From Massilia rubra (lineage in GTDB: Bacteria; Pseudomonadota; Gammaproteobacteria; Burkholderiales; Burkholderiaceae_D): a stretch of 64,000 nt of DNA. The translations under genes were made by a program, and so were the position numbers. Positions within the stretch are counted from its first letter, which is position 1, and the number at the start of each line of letters is the position of its first letter. Shown one piece after another: positions 8,401 through 17,617 of the stretch. The notes below the pieces were generated by a model. That model was not told where the DNA came from. It saw only the letters and a program-made list of their open reading frames with translations, and did no database searches. The stretch lies in assembly GCF_011682065.1 (NCBI RefSeq), contig NZ_VUYU01000007.1, positions 248,001 to 312,000 on the forward strand, read 5' to 3'.

Positions 8401-10035
8401 TTACATCCGGTCCAGCAACTGCTGTCCGGCCCGCTCGCTGAGCACCAGTACCAGCTTGAGCCTGGCGCGCGTCATGCCCACGAACAGCTTGCGCAGGACC
8501 AGTTCGTCGATCTGTTCGAAGTCGATCTCGGTGAAAATCACCGCCGGCGCCGACTGGCCCTTGAAGCGGTACACCGATTCGGCCAGCAAGCCGCCCTCGC
8601 GGTAGATCGGGGTGCCGAACAGGTCGTATTGGCCGGTGAAGGACCTGAGCGTGTGCGCCTCGCTGAGCTTGTCGAGGCGCAGGATGGCCGACTTGTCGCG
8701 GCCGCGGAACGAGGCGATGGCGATATCGTGGCGCGCGAAGCCGGCGCCCAGGCACAGGGTGACAGCGCGCCGCGTCTGCGCCAGCATGGCCTCGGTGTCG
8801 CCTTCCGGATACATCAGCTCCTCGATCTCGGCGCCCTTGAAGGGACTACCGGCCTGGACCGGCGGATGGACGGCGCCGATCGAGGCCAGCATGTCGATAA
8901 TCTGGCGCGGGCTGCGGAAGTTGGTGTCCGAATGCAAGGTGACCCAGCCCGGCAGCGGCACCGTGGGACGGCCGTACAGGTTCTGGTTGGGGTCTTCCAG
9001 CCAGATGGCGCGGCCCTCGTCCTTGAGCATGCGCAGCAGGATATCGCGCCAGGCCAGCGAAAAATCCTGGCCCTCGTCGACGATCAGCACATCGTATTTC
9101 CAGCTCTCCGGCAGGGCGGCGCCGGCCATGCGCGCTTCGATCTGGTCCCACACGCCGGGCGCGGCGTAGTCGGGGATGTGGCCCTGGGCGCGCAGGAAGG
9201 CGTCGCTGAGCATGTGGAAGGTCGCCACCCGTCCGCCGGCGGGAACGACTTGCCCGATATGGTCGGCCAGCGGCCGGTTGTAGCACACGTACAGGGGCGA
9301 CAGGCCGGCGTCGATGGCCCCCGCGTATTCGGCCAGCGCCAGCTGGGTCTTGCCGCTGCCGGCGGTGCCGGACACGCGCAGGCGGAACGGGGTAAATTCC
9401 AGCTTGCGCGCCCAGGTCGCCAGCCCACCGGACAGGCGCGTAACCATGGCCGCCGCATTGCCGATCATGGCGCTCGGATCGGGCCGCAGGCTGAGCATGT
9501 TGCCGAGAAAGCGCGTCACTTTCTCGAACTGCTCGCCCGGCTTGCTGTCGGTGATCGGCAGGATCTCGCGGATCACCCGCGCCAGGCGGTCTTTATTGGT
9601 GGCGTCGATGATGTGGCGCGGGTCGATCCCCGCCAGCTGCGGACTACGCACCAGGTAGTCGGGGCAGTACAGCAGGTAGTCGATCGACAGCTCGCCGCCG
9701 AAGCGCTCGGTCAGGCCTTTGATGGAGCGCATCAGGTGATTGGCGACCTTGCGCGGCTTGCCCTCGTAGTGCTTGACCAGGCCATCGGCCGTTTCGTTGA
9801 GCAAGCCCGATTTCTGCTCGATCAGCAGCAGGCGCCCGCTCGGCGCGACGACGATGAAGTCGATCTCGCCGAAGGCGGAAAAGCCATTCTCGACATTGGT
9901 CCAGTGCACGCCGTGGTAGATGCGGTAGGGGGCATCGCCCAGGGTGCGTTCGAGATAGCCCAGCGTGTCGACCTCGCGCACGGCGCTGCCGGTGACCGCC
10001 ATTTCTTGCCAGCCGGTGGGATGAATGTGGGCCAT
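8401..10035 (-). CDS. NERD nuclease-like domain fused to UvrD/SF1-type helicase
   Basis: The protein has 544 residues. Residues about 25-130 form a NERD (nuclease-related) domain with the GEIDF and IEQKSG elements (Asp59, Glu73, Lys75). From about residue 215 an SF1 ATPase follows: GTAGSGKT (223-230) is Walker A, VDEGQDF (Asp320-Glu321) is Walker B, NFRSP is a motif-IV-like element, and VYRFKGQSAPAV and FVGMTRAR are the late UvrD motifs. The 544 residues are short for UvrD, and accessory subdomains appear reduced. Related NERD-helicases are thought to act on DNA in repair or phage defence; no specific role is shown here. It is transcribed alone, convergent with the amidohydrolase operon and divergent from the signalling operon. 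Confidence 0.88.
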   Translation of the reverse strand: MAHIHPTGWQEMAVTGSAVREVDTLGYLERTLGDAPYRIYHGVHWTNVENGFSAFGEIDFIVVAPSGRLLLIEQKSGLLNETADGLVKHYEGKPRKVANHLMRSIKGLTERFGGELSIDYLLYCPDYLVRSPQLAGIDPRHIIDATNKDRLARVIREILPITDSKPGEQFEKVTRFLGNMLSLRPDPSAMIGNAAAMVTRLSGGLATWARKLEFTPFRLRVSGTAGSGKTQLALAEYAGAIDAGLSPLYVCYNRPLADHIGQVVPAGGRVATFHMLSDAFLRAQGHIPDYAAPGVWDQIEARMAGAALPESWKYDVLIVDEGQDFSLAWRDILLRMLKDEGRAIWLEDPNQNLYGRPTVPLPGWVTLHSDTNFRSPRQIIDMLASIGAVHPPVQAGSPFKGAEIEELMYPEGDTEAMLAQTRRAVTLCLGAGFARHDIAIASFRGRDKSAILRLDKLSEAHTLRSFTGQYDLFGTPIYREGGLLAESVYRFKGQSAPAVIFTEIDFEQIDELVLRKLFVGMTRARLKLVLVLSERAGQQLLDRM

Positions 10036-10242
10036 GGAAGCGCGTTGTTGTGGTGGTGCCTCCCATCATATTGCAAGAACGCGGCGGGGGGCGGAACGCA
10101 GGCGTGCGCGCGCGCGGCCGCTCCGGCGCCTGTTGCCCTTTCATGCAATATTGTGACAAATATCAACAAATGGCTTCGTCAGGCTTGCAAATTATGATTG
10201 AATGGGGATCCGCCGCACTTCCTCCCCGACTGGAATTTGCCG

Positions 10243-12429
10243 ATGCGCCTCGCCATGCATGCCGACCTTTCGAACGCGCCCGGGGTGCGGGTGCGGCTGG
10301 CGGCGCTGGTGCTCGGCTCGGTGTTGCCGCTGGCGGCGATCGGGGTGTTCCTGATCGAAAATCTGTATGCCACCGAACGCCGCCAGCTGATCGAGGACAC
10401 GCGCGCGCGGGTGCGCGCCATCACCGCCGCGCTCGACCGCGAATTCGACAGCACCATCGTGGCGCTGCAGGCACTTGGCACTTCGCGCATGCTGGAAGCG
10501 GGCGACCTGGCCGGCTTTCATTCGCGCGCCCGCAGCGCCCTGGTCAATATGCGCGCCGACAGCATCGTGCTGGTCGGCGCCGACGGCGCGCTGCTGATGT
10601 CGACCCGGCGCCCGTTCGGCCAGGCCTTGCCCAAGCTGCGCAGCACGCCGTTGCTGCGCAGCATCCTTGCCAGCGGCCAGCCGGGGGTGTCGGACCTGTT
10701 CATCGGCCCGCTCAGCGGCGACTATATCTATTCCATGGGCGTGCCCATCCGGCAGGGCGGCAGCATCGTGATGACGCTCAATGCCACCGCCACCCATGCC
10801 CAGCTGGCGCAAGTGCTGAAGGTGCAAGGCTTGCCCGGCAACTGGCGCGCGGCGCTGGTCGACCGCAACGGCCTGGTGGCGGCGCGCAGCCATGCCATCG
10901 AGAAATTCCTGGCCAAGGAAATCCCGCCCGCGCTCAAGGCGCGCCTGGCCGCGCACAGGGAAGATGCGGTCGAATCGCAGACCCTGGACGGCATCCGCGT
11001 ATATACCGTGTTCAGCCGCTCCGCGTCGTCCGGCTGGACCGCCATCGTCGGCATTCCGCTCGATGAATTGACGCAGGGCTTGTACCGCTCGCTGCGCTGG
11101 CTGATCGCCGCCACCGTGGGCGCGCTCGGCATCGGCCTGGCGCTGGCCTGGCGCATCGGCGGCCAGATCGCCAGTTCGGTCCAGGCCCTGGTCGAACCGG
11201 CGCATGCGCTCGGCCAGCAAGCGCGCCAGGCGATTCCCCCCTTGTATTTCCGGGAAGCTAACGAGCTGGGCACGGCGCTGACGCGCGCCGGCCAGGATCT
11301 GCACGGCGCCCGCGCGGCGCGCCGCGAAAGCGAGGAACGCCTGGCCCTGGCCGCCAGCGCGGCGCGGCTGGGGATCTGGGTACGCGACCTCGACAGCGGC
11401 GCGCTGTGGACCTCGCCCGACTGGCGCGTCCTGTTCGCCTTCGACCCCACGCACGAGGTCGGCATCGACGACTTTATGCGGCGCATCCATCCGGACGACC
11501 GCGCCGGGGTGCAGGCCACCCTGGCGCAGGCGCTGGCCGCGCGCCAGCGCTACGAGACCGAGTACCGCATCGAACTGCCGGACGGCAGCTTGCGCTGGAT
11601 CGGCTCGCAGGGCAATGTGGAGGCCGACGCGAGCGGCAAGGCGCGCCTGCTGCGCGGGGTCTCGTTCGACATCAGCACGCGCCGCCGCGCCGAACTCGAC
11701 ATCGAGCAGATGCGCAAGGAAGTGACCCACCTGGCGCGCGTGGCCCTGATGGGCGAGCTGACCGGGGCCATGGCGCATGAACTGAACCAGCCGCTCACGT
11801 CCATCCTCAGCAATGCCCAGGCGGCCCTGCGCTACCTGCGCCAGCAGCCGCCGCGCCTCGACCAGGTGCACGCCATCCTGGCCGACATCGTCTCGGAAGA
11901 CGAGCGCGCCGGCCAGATCATCGAACGCCTGCGGCGCCTGTTCGACAAGCGCGAAACGCTGCCGCAGCCGGTCGCCATCGACACCCTGGTGGCGGAAGTG
12001 GCGCACCTGCTGCGCAACGACCTGATCAACCATGGGGTGATCCTGGCGCTCGACCTGGGCGCGGGCGCGGCCGTGGTCGACGCCGACAAGGTGCAGCTCC
12101 AGCAAGTGCTGATCAATCTGCTGATCAATGCCTGCGACGCCATGGCCGAGCGCGGCAAGGACGACAGCCTGGTGCTGCTGCGCAGCGCCTTGGGGCCGGA
12201 GCGCACGGTGCTGCTGAGCGTGTGCGACAGCGGCGCCGGCATCGCCCCGGCCGCGATGGCGCAGCTGTTTACGCCCTTCTTCACCACCAAGACGAGCGGC
12301 ATGGGCCTGGGACTGTCGATTTGCCGCAACATCGCGCAGGCCCATGGCGGGCGCCTGTGGGCCGAGAACAACGCCGGCCCGGGCGCCACCTTTTACCTGT
12401 CCCTGCCGCTGCGCGCGCCACTGCCATGA
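10243..12429 (+). CDS. Membrane PAS sensor histidine kinase, FixL-like
   Basis: The protein has 728 residues from the ATG at 10243; an in-frame TTG 15 codons upstream is less likely. A first membrane helix lies at about residues 18-37, a periplasmic sensor region of about 245 residues follows, and a second helix lies at about 286-308. A PAS domain spans about 364-483 (IHPDDRAG, WIGSQGNVEAD). The dimerisation domain has AHELNQPL with phospho-acceptor His512, and an HATPase_c domain with NLLINACDAM and MGLGLSICRN completes it. The arrangement matches FixL/DctB-like kinases. Its stop overlaps the start of a FixJ-like regulator (ATGA), which is its probable partner. The ligand is unknown. It is the first gene of an eight-gene signalling operon. 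Confidence 0.9.
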   Translation: MRLAMHADLSNAPGVRVRLAALVLGSVLPLAAIGVFLIENLYATERRQLIEDTRARVRAITAALDREFDSTIVALQALGTSRMLEAGDLAGFHSRARSALVNMRADSIVLVGADGALLMSTRRPFGQALPKLRSTPLLRSILASGQPGVSDLFIGPLSGDYIYSMGVPIRQGGSIVMTLNATATHAQLAQVLKVQGLPGNWRAALVDRNGLVAARSHAIEKFLAKEIPPALKARLAAHREDAVESQTLDGIRVYTVFSRSASSGWTAIVGIPLDELTQGLYRSLRWLIAATVGALGIGLALAWRIGGQIASSVQALVEPAHALGQQARQAIPPLYFREANELGTALTRAGQDLHGARAARRESEERLALAASAARLGIWVRDLDSGALWTSPDWRVLFAFDPTHEVGIDDFMRRIHPDDRAGVQATLAQALAARQRYETEYRIELPDGSLRWIGSQGNVEADASGKARLLRGVSFDISTRRRAELDIEQMRKEVTHLARVALMGELTGAMAHELNQPLTSILSNAQAALRYLRQQPPRLDQVHAILADIVSEDERAGQIIERLRRLFDKRETLPQPVAIDTLVAEVAHLLRNDLINHGVILALDLGAGAAVVDADKVQLQQVLINLLINACDAMAERGKDDSLVLLRSALGPERTVLLSVCDSGAGIAPAAMAQLFTPFFTTKTSGMGLGLSICRNIAQAHGGRLWAENNAGPGATFYLSLPLRAPLP

Positions 12430-13049
12430 CGCCGGCCCAGACCGTCTTCCTGGTGGACGACCAGGCGCTGGTGCTGACCGCCCTGACGCGCTTGCTCGAT
12501 GCGGCCGGCTATGCGGTGCGGGCGTTTTCCTGCCCGCACGCCTTCCTCGACAGCGGCGCCGCCCTGCAAGCGGGCTGCCTGGTGCTCGACCTGGACATGC
12601 CGCAGATGGGCGGCCTGGCCCTGCAGCAGCAACTGGCGGCGCGCGCCAGCATGCTGCCGGTGATCTTTCTCACAGGCCATGGCGACCTCGACAGTGGAAT
12701 CCGCGCCATGAAGCTCGGCGCCGCCGATTTCCTGACCAAGCCGGTCGACGACGAGCGCCTGATCGCCGCCATCGAACTCGCTTTCGCGCGCAACCGCGAG
12801 GCGCAGCGGCGCGGCGCCGAGCGCGCCGCCATCCTGGCGCGCCTGGCGAGCCTGACGGCGCGCGAGCGCGACGTCCTGGAGCTGGTGGTCGAAGGCGCGC
12901 TCAACAAGCAGATTGCCGCCGCCCTCGGCACCGCCGAAAAGACGGTCAAGGTGCATCGCGGGCGCGTCATGGCAAAAATGCAAGTGCGCTCGGTCTCGGC
13001 CCTGGTGCGCCAGATCGATTGCGTGCGCGCCGGCGCGGCCGGCGAGTAA
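12426..13049 (+). CDS. FixJ-family response regulator (REC + LuxR HTH)
   Basis: The protein has 207 residues. The receiver domain (about 1-120) has FLVDDQ, the phospho-acceptor Asp55 in VLDLDMPQMGG, FLTGHGD and the FLTKPVDD lysine motif. The C-terminal LuxR-type helix-turn-helix (about 146-200) contains LTARERDVLELVVEG and TAEKTVKVHRGRVM. It is translationally coupled to the upstream FixL-like kinase and should be the DNA-binding output of that pair. No binding site can be assigned. This is the only protein in the operon with an obvious DNA-binding domain, so the downstream kinases may converge on it; that is inference. Confidence 0.93.
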   Translation: MTPAQTVFLVDDQALVLTALTRLLDAAGYAVRAFSCPHAFLDSGAALQAGCLVLDLDMPQMGGLALQQQLAARASMLPVIFLTGHGDLDSGIRAMKLGAADFLTKPVDDERLIAAIELAFARNREAQRRGAERAAILARLASLTARERDVLELVVEGALNKQIAAALGTAEKTVKVHRGRVMAKMQVRSVSALVRQIDCVRAGAAGE

Positions 13050-13098
13050 GACCAAGGTCCCATAGCGGCGCCACGGCTTTGGCCTTACTGTGGCAAGC

Positions 13099-13503
13099 AT
13101 GGATACCACGACACCCTGGATTGCCATCGTCGACGACGAAGAAACCATTCGCTGCGCGCTGCTGCGCCTGCTCGACTCGGCCGGGCTGGCGGCCCGCGCC
13201 TACGCCGGCGGCGCCGAACTGCTCGAGGCCATGCGCGAGCCGTGGCCGTGCGCCGTCATCCTCGACCTGCACATGCCGGACATCGACGGCCACCAGTTGC
13301 AGGCGCGCCTGGCGCAACTGGCCCCGCAGCTGTGCGTGATCGCGATGACCGGCCAGCATTCGGCCGCGGCCCGGGCGCGCGTGCTGGCTTACCCGCGCGC
13401 GACCTATCTGAGCAAACCGATGGCCGAGCAGGTGCTGCTCGACGCCCTCGGGCGGGCGCGCGCGGACTGGCTCGCCGCGCCGCCGGCCGGAGCGCGGCCA
13501 TGA
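13099..13503 (+). CDS. Single-domain response regulator (REC only)
   Basis: The protein has 134 residues from ATG 13099; an in-frame GTG three codons upstream (13090) is an alternative. It is a lone receiver domain: IVDDEET, phospho-acceptor Asp56 in [19 protein letters not shown], and YLSKPMAE with the conserved lysine. There is no output domain, so it should act as a phosphate shuttle, phosphate sink or CheY-like interaction partner in this operon. Its end overlaps the next gene by four bases (ATGA), so it is co-translated with the REC-GGDEF-EAL-REC protein. Confidence 0.88.
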   Translation: MDTTTPWIAIVDDEETIRCALLRLLDSAGLAARAYAGGAELLEAMREPWPCAVILDLHMPDIDGHQLQARLAQLAPQLCVIAMTGQHSAAARARVLAYPRATYLSKPMAEQVLLDALGRARADWLAAPPAGARP

Positions 13504-15698
13504 TCGCCGCCGGCGCACTGCTCGGCGCGCGCATCCTGGTGGTGGACGACCACCGCGCCAATCTCGAGCTGCTCGAGGTCCTGCTGGGCTCCGCCGGCTA
13601 CACCAGCGTCACCACCTGCAGCGATGCGCGCGCGGTCTGCGCGCTGCACCAGGCCCACGATTACGACTTGATCATCCTCGACCTCAACATGCCGATGATG
13701 AGCGGTTTCGAAGTGCTGGCGCGCCTGAAGCTGATCGACAGCGACGGCTACTTGCCGGTGCTGGTGCTGTCCTGCGAAAGCGACTACAAGCTGGCGGCGC
13801 TGCAGGCCGGCGCGCGCGACTTCATCTGCAAGCCCTTCAATCACCCCGAGCTGCTCACGCGCGTGCATAACCTGCTCGACGTGCGCCTGCTGTATGCCGA
13901 AGCGCGCGAACGCGGCCAGCGCCTGGCCTGCTACGACATGCTCACCGGCCTGCCCAACCGCAGCCTGTTCGAGCGCTCGCTGGAACGCGCCCTGCAGGCT
14001 GGCTGCGGGCCGCTGGCGGCGGTCATGCTGGTCGGCCTGGATGGCCTCAAGCGCCTCAACGATACCCTGGGCTACGTGGCTGGCGACGCCGTGCTGCGCC
14101 AGTGCGCGCAGCGCTTGGCGCAGTGCGCCCCGCCCGGCAGCCTGATCGCGCGCGTCGGCAACAATGAATTCGCCCTGCTGCTGACCGGCCTGGCCACGGC
14201 GCGCGACGCGCTGGCGCCGGTGCGGCGGGTGCGCGCCGCGCTGGACCAGCCGTTCCACCTGCCGCACGGCAGCACCAGCCTGGCGGCCGCCATCGGGGTG
14301 GCGGTCGGCCCGGGCCAGGCCGGCCCGGACGACCCTGCCAGCACCCTGGTCAAGGATGCCGGCACGGCCCTGCATCAGGGCGCCCAGGACGGCCAGGATG
14401 GCTGCTGCTTCTTCACCGACGCCATGAATGCCCGCACCCAGGCCCGCTTCGCCCTTGAAAACGCCTTGCGCCAGGCCCTCGAGCAAGGCCAGTTCGAGCT
14501 GTACTACCAGCCCAAAGTGCAGATCAGCAGCGGTCGCGTGCGCGGCGCCGAAGCGTTGCTGCGCTGGAACCGTCCCGGCCATGGCATGGTGGCGCCGTCC
14601 GAGTTCATCCCGCTGCTCGAGGAAACCGGCCTGATCGTGCCGGTGGGCACCTGGGTGATCGACCAGGCTTGCCGCCAGCTGGCCGAGTGGGGCCGGCGCA
14701 GCCACGGCGCGCTGCCGGTGGCGGTCAACGTGGCGGGGGCCCAGTTCGCCGGCGGCGCCGTCGAGGCCGTGGTGGCGGCCGCCCTCGCGCGCCACGGCGT
14801 CGAGGCCGGCCTGCTGGCGCTGGAGGTGACCGAGAGCTCGCTGATGGGCGACACCGCCGGCACCGTGCGCACCCTGGCCGCCCTGCGCGCGATGGGCGTG
14901 CGCATCGCGATCGACGACTTCGGCACCGGCTATTCGAGCCTGGCCTATCTCAAACATTTTCCGGTCGACGCGCTCAAGATCGATATCGCCTTCATCCGCG
15001 AGGTGACCAGCAACCCGAGCGACGCCGCCCTGGTCGACGCCATCATCGCCCTGGGCCATGGCCTCGGCCTGGAAGTGATCGCCGAAGGGGTGGAAACCGA
15101 CAGCCAGCTGCACCATCTGGGCCGGCGCCGCTGCGACCAGATCCAGGGTTACCTGTTCAGCCCTCCCCTGAATGCCGACGGCTTCGCCCGCCTGCTCGAC
15201 GAGCGCAGCGGCCTGGCGCTGCCGGCGGCCGCGCCCGCCACCGAGCCGACCCTGCTGCTGGTGGACGACGAGACTTGCGTGCTGTCGGCGCTGGTGCGCC
15301 TGCTGCGCCCGGACGGCTACCGCATCCTGAGCGCCACCAGCGCCGCCGATGCGCTCAAATTACTGGCCGTCAATACGGTGCAGGTGATCCTGTGCGACCA
15401 GCGCATGGATGCCATGAGCGGCACCGAGTTTTTCGACATCGTCAAGGATATCTACCCGGACAGCCTGCGCATCATCCTGTCCGGGCATACCGAGCTCGAC
15501 TCCATCCTGGGCGCCGTCAACCAGGGCGCCTTGTACCGCTTCTACCTCAAGCCCTGGGATAACGACACCCTGCGCGAGCACATCCGTTGCGCATTCCGCC
15601 ACTACTGGCAGCTGCACGGACTGGCCGACGCCAGTCCCGCCGCGCCGCCGGTCTTCCCCCTTCCTCCAGGAGAGCACCATGTTCGCCATGTTTCATGA
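13500..15698 (+). CDS. REC - degenerate GGDEF - EAL - REC cyclic-di-GMP phosphodiesterase
   Basis: The protein has 732 residues. The first receiver domain has its acceptor at Asp61 ([11 protein letters not shown]). A diguanylate-cyclase fold follows at about 131-300, but the catalytic GGDEF is replaced by VGNNEF (219-224), so cyclase activity is unlikely. The EAL domain (about 315-570) keeps the expected catalytic elements: [52 protein letters not shown] and QGYLFSP. A second receiver lies at the C-terminus with [10 protein letters not shown] (Asp633). It should hydrolyse cyclic-di-GMP under control of two phosphorylation sites, with the GGDEF fold perhaps sensing GTP. It overlaps the genes on both sides. 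Confidence 0.92.
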   Translation: MIAAGALLGARILVVDDHRANLELLEVLLGSAGYTSVTTCSDARAVCALHQAHDYDLIILDLNMPMMSGFEVLARLKLIDSDGYLPVLVLSCESDYKLAALQAGARDFICKPFNHPELLTRVHNLLDVRLLYAEARERGQRLACYDMLTGLPNRSLFERSLERALQAGCGPLAAVMLVGLDGLKRLNDTLGYVAGDAVLRQCAQRLAQCAPPGSLIARVGNNEFALLLTGLATARDALAPVRRVRAALDQPFHLPHGSTSLAAAIGVAVGPGQAGPDDPASTLVKDAGTALHQGAQDGQDGCCFFTDAMNARTQARFALENALRQALEQGQFELYYQPKVQISSGRVRGAEALLRWNRPGHGMVAPSEFIPLLEETGLIVPVGTWVIDQACRQLAEWGRRSHGALPVAVNVAGAQFAGGAVEAVVAAALARHGVEAGLLALEVTESSLMGDTAGTVRTLAALRAMGVRIAIDDFGTGYSSLAYLKHFPVDALKIDIAFIREVTSNPSDAALVDAIIALGHGLGLEVIAEGVETDSQLHHLGRRRCDQIQGYLFSPPLNADGFARLLDERSGLALPAAAPATEPTLLLVDDETCVLSALVRLLRPDGYRILSATSAADALKLLAVNTVQVILCDQRMDAMSGTEFFDIVKDIYPDSLRIILSGHTELDSILGAVNQGALYRFYLKPWDNDTLREHIRCAFRHYWQLHGLADASPAAPPVFPLPPGEHHVRHVS

Positions 15699-16629
15699 CA
15701 GCGCGCCGCCGCGCGAAGCCGGCCGCGCGCAGGACGCGGGCATGCCCGCGCCGCCGCGCCGCGACGAGGAAGTGGCGGCCTTGCGCTGCGAACTGGCCGA
15801 GGTGCGCGCACAGCTGCGCCAGGTCGACAAGCTGGCCACGGTCGGCCATCTGAGCGCCAGCGCGGCGCACGAGATCGGCAATCCGCTCGGCTGCGTGTTC
15901 TCCAACTTCATCGTCATGCAGGGCTATGTCGAGGCGCTGCTGGGGATCGTGCAGCAGCGCGGCCAGAACCCATACGAGCCCTGCGGCGCCGAGCACGACA
16001 CGCGCCTGGCGATCCTGCGCCGCGAAGCGACGCTGGCCGGCCTGCGCCATGACTTGCCGGCGCTGATGGAAGAAACCTGCGGCGGCCTGGGGCGGGTGCG
16101 CGCCATCTTGCGCAACATGCAAGACTTTGCGCGCACCGACGGCGGCGCCGGCTGGCGCTGGGTCGACCTGCACCATGGCATCGACGCCACCCTGGCCGTG
16201 GCCGGCACCCTGGTGCGCCAGCGCGCCGACGTGGTGCGCGAGTTCGGCGCACTGCCCCCGGTGTACTGCTCGCCGGAACAGATGAACCAGGTGGTGATGA
16301 ACCTGGTCATCAATGCCACCCACGCCATGGGCGCCCGGCGCGGCACCCTGACCGTGCGCACCGGCGTGCAGGGCGAGCGCGCCTGGCTGTCGGTGAGCGA
16401 TACCGGCGCCGGCATCGCGGCGGAACACCTGCCGCGCATTTTCGAGCCCTTTTTCACCACCAAGCCGGCCGGCGTCGGCACCGGCCTGGGCCTGGCGCTG
16501 GCGCGCGACATCGTGCAGGAACACCACGGCCGGATCGAGGTCGAGACCAGCCTGGGCCAGGGCAGCACCTTCCGCGTGCTGCTGCCGCTGCGCGTGGCGG
16601 GCGGCGCGCCAGCCGGCCCCGCGTGCTGA
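15679..16629 (+). CDS. Soluble sensor histidine kinase
   Basis: The protein has 316 residues and no membrane segment or recognisable sensor domain. A short N-terminal coiled-coil-like stretch precedes the H-box [11 protein letters not shown] with His64. The catalytic part has [25 protein letters not shown] and [11 protein letters not shown]. The kinase starts inside the preceding gene (20-base overlap) with an AGGAG-type site just before ATG 15679. Without its own input domain, it probably takes a signal through a partner protein or works back on the receiver domains encoded next to it. The di-heme peroxidase gene follows after the stop. Confidence 0.88.
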   Translation: MFAMFHDSAPPREAGRAQDAGMPAPPRRDEEVAALRCELAEVRAQLRQVDKLATVGHLSASAAHEIGNPLGCVFSNFIVMQGYVEALLGIVQQRGQNPYEPCGAEHDTRLAILRREATLAGLRHDLPALMEETCGGLGRVRAILRNMQDFARTDGGAGWRWVDLHHGIDATLAVAGTLVRQRADVVREFGALPPVYCSPEQMNQVVMNLVINATHAMGARRGTLTVRTGVQGERAWLSVSDTGAGIAAEHLPRIFEPFFTTKPAGVGTGLGLALARDIVQEHHGRIEVETSLGQGSTFRVLLPLRVAGGAPAGPAC

Positions 16630-16675
16630 GATGGGCGCCCCCCTGGTTCGCCTCCCTTCGGTGCGCGCTTGCTCG

Positions 16676-17617
16676 ATGCGCACGCTCGCCCTGCTCGCGG
16701 CGGCCGCGCTGGCGCTGGCGCCGCGCGCCGCGGCCGGCCCGGCGCTGGGCGAGGAGCCGATCAAGCCCTTGCCGCTGTCGCTGCACCAGGATCCGGCGCG
16801 CGCGGCCATCGGCCAGCGCCTGTTCGCCGATACGCGCCTGTCGGGCAATCGCCAGCTGGCCTGCGCCAGCTGCCACGACCTGGCGCGCAACGGCGCCGAC
16901 ACGCGCGCGCGCTCGGCCGGCATCAAGGGACGCCTGACCTCCCTCAATACCCCGACGGTGTTCAATGCCGCCTTCAATTTCAAGCAGTTCTGGGACGGGC
17001 GCGCCGATACCCTGGAACACCAGATCGAGATCGTGGTGGCCGATCCGGTCGAGATGGGCGGACACTGGCCGGAGGTGGTGGCGCGCATCGGCGCCGACCC
17101 GGCCTACCGGCGCGCGTTCGGCGCCGCCTACCGCGCCGGCGTGACCCAGGCCACCATCGTCGATGCCCTGGCCAGCTTCGAACGCACCCTGATCACGCCC
17201 GCCTCGCGCTTCGACCGTTATCTGCGCGGCGACGCGCGCGCCATCAGCAGCGCCGAAAAGGCCGGCTACGCCAAGTTCAAGCAGTATGGCTGCGTCGCCT
17301 GCCACCAGGGTGTGAATGTGGGCGGCAACATGTTCCAGAAATTCGGTGTGATGGGCGCACTGCCGCCGGGCGCGGGCGCGCCGGGGCGCTTCGGCGTGAC
17401 CGGCCTGGCCGAGGACCGCCAGGTGTTCAAGGTGCCGAGTCTGCGCAATGTGGCCGAGACCGCGCCGTATTTTCACGATGCCTCGGCGCCGACCCTGGAC
17501 GCGGCGGTCGACGCCATGTTTACCTACCAGCTGGGACGGCGCGGCTCGAAGGACGACAAGGCCGCCATCATCCTGTTCCTGCGCACCCTGAGCGGCAAGC
17601 CGGGGACGGCGCCATGA
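16676..17617 (+). CDS. Periplasmic di-heme cytochrome c peroxidase / MauG-family protein
   Basis: The protein has 313 residues from ATG 16676, which gives a clean signal peptide MRTLALLAAAALALAPRAAA; an earlier in-frame ATG at 16631 adds 15 residues. Two c-type heme motifs are present: CASCH (from about Cys63) and CVACH (from about Cys206). KVPSLRNVAETAPYFHDAS is the conserved C-terminal block of the bacterial cytochrome c peroxidase/MauG family, which reduces peroxide or does protein-oxidising chemistry in the periplasm. Its place inside an operon of histidine kinases is unusual. The stop overlaps the start of a membrane kinase (ATGA). It might generate or remove the oxidative signal that the kinase senses; that is inference. 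Confidence 0.9.
   Translation: MRTLALLAAAALALAPRAAAGPALGEEPIKPLPLSLHQDPARAAIGQRLFADTRLSGNRQLACASCHDLARNGADTRARSAGIKGRLTSLNTPTVFNAAFNFKQFWDGRADTLEHQIEIVVADPVEMGGHWPEVVARIGADPAYRRAFGAAYRAGVTQATIVDALASFERTLITPASRFDRYLRGDARAISSAEKAGYAKFKQYGCVACHQGVNVGGNMFQKFGVMGALPPGAGAPGRFGVTGLAEDRQVFKVPSLRNVAETAPYFHDASAPTLDAAVDAMFTYQLGRRGSKDDKAAIILFLRTLSGKPGTAP

Noticed and set aside
10192-12345. 717-codon minus-strand frame opposite the FixL-like kinase
   Set aside because: Antisense shadow caused by high third-position GC; the plus strand carries complete kinase motifs.
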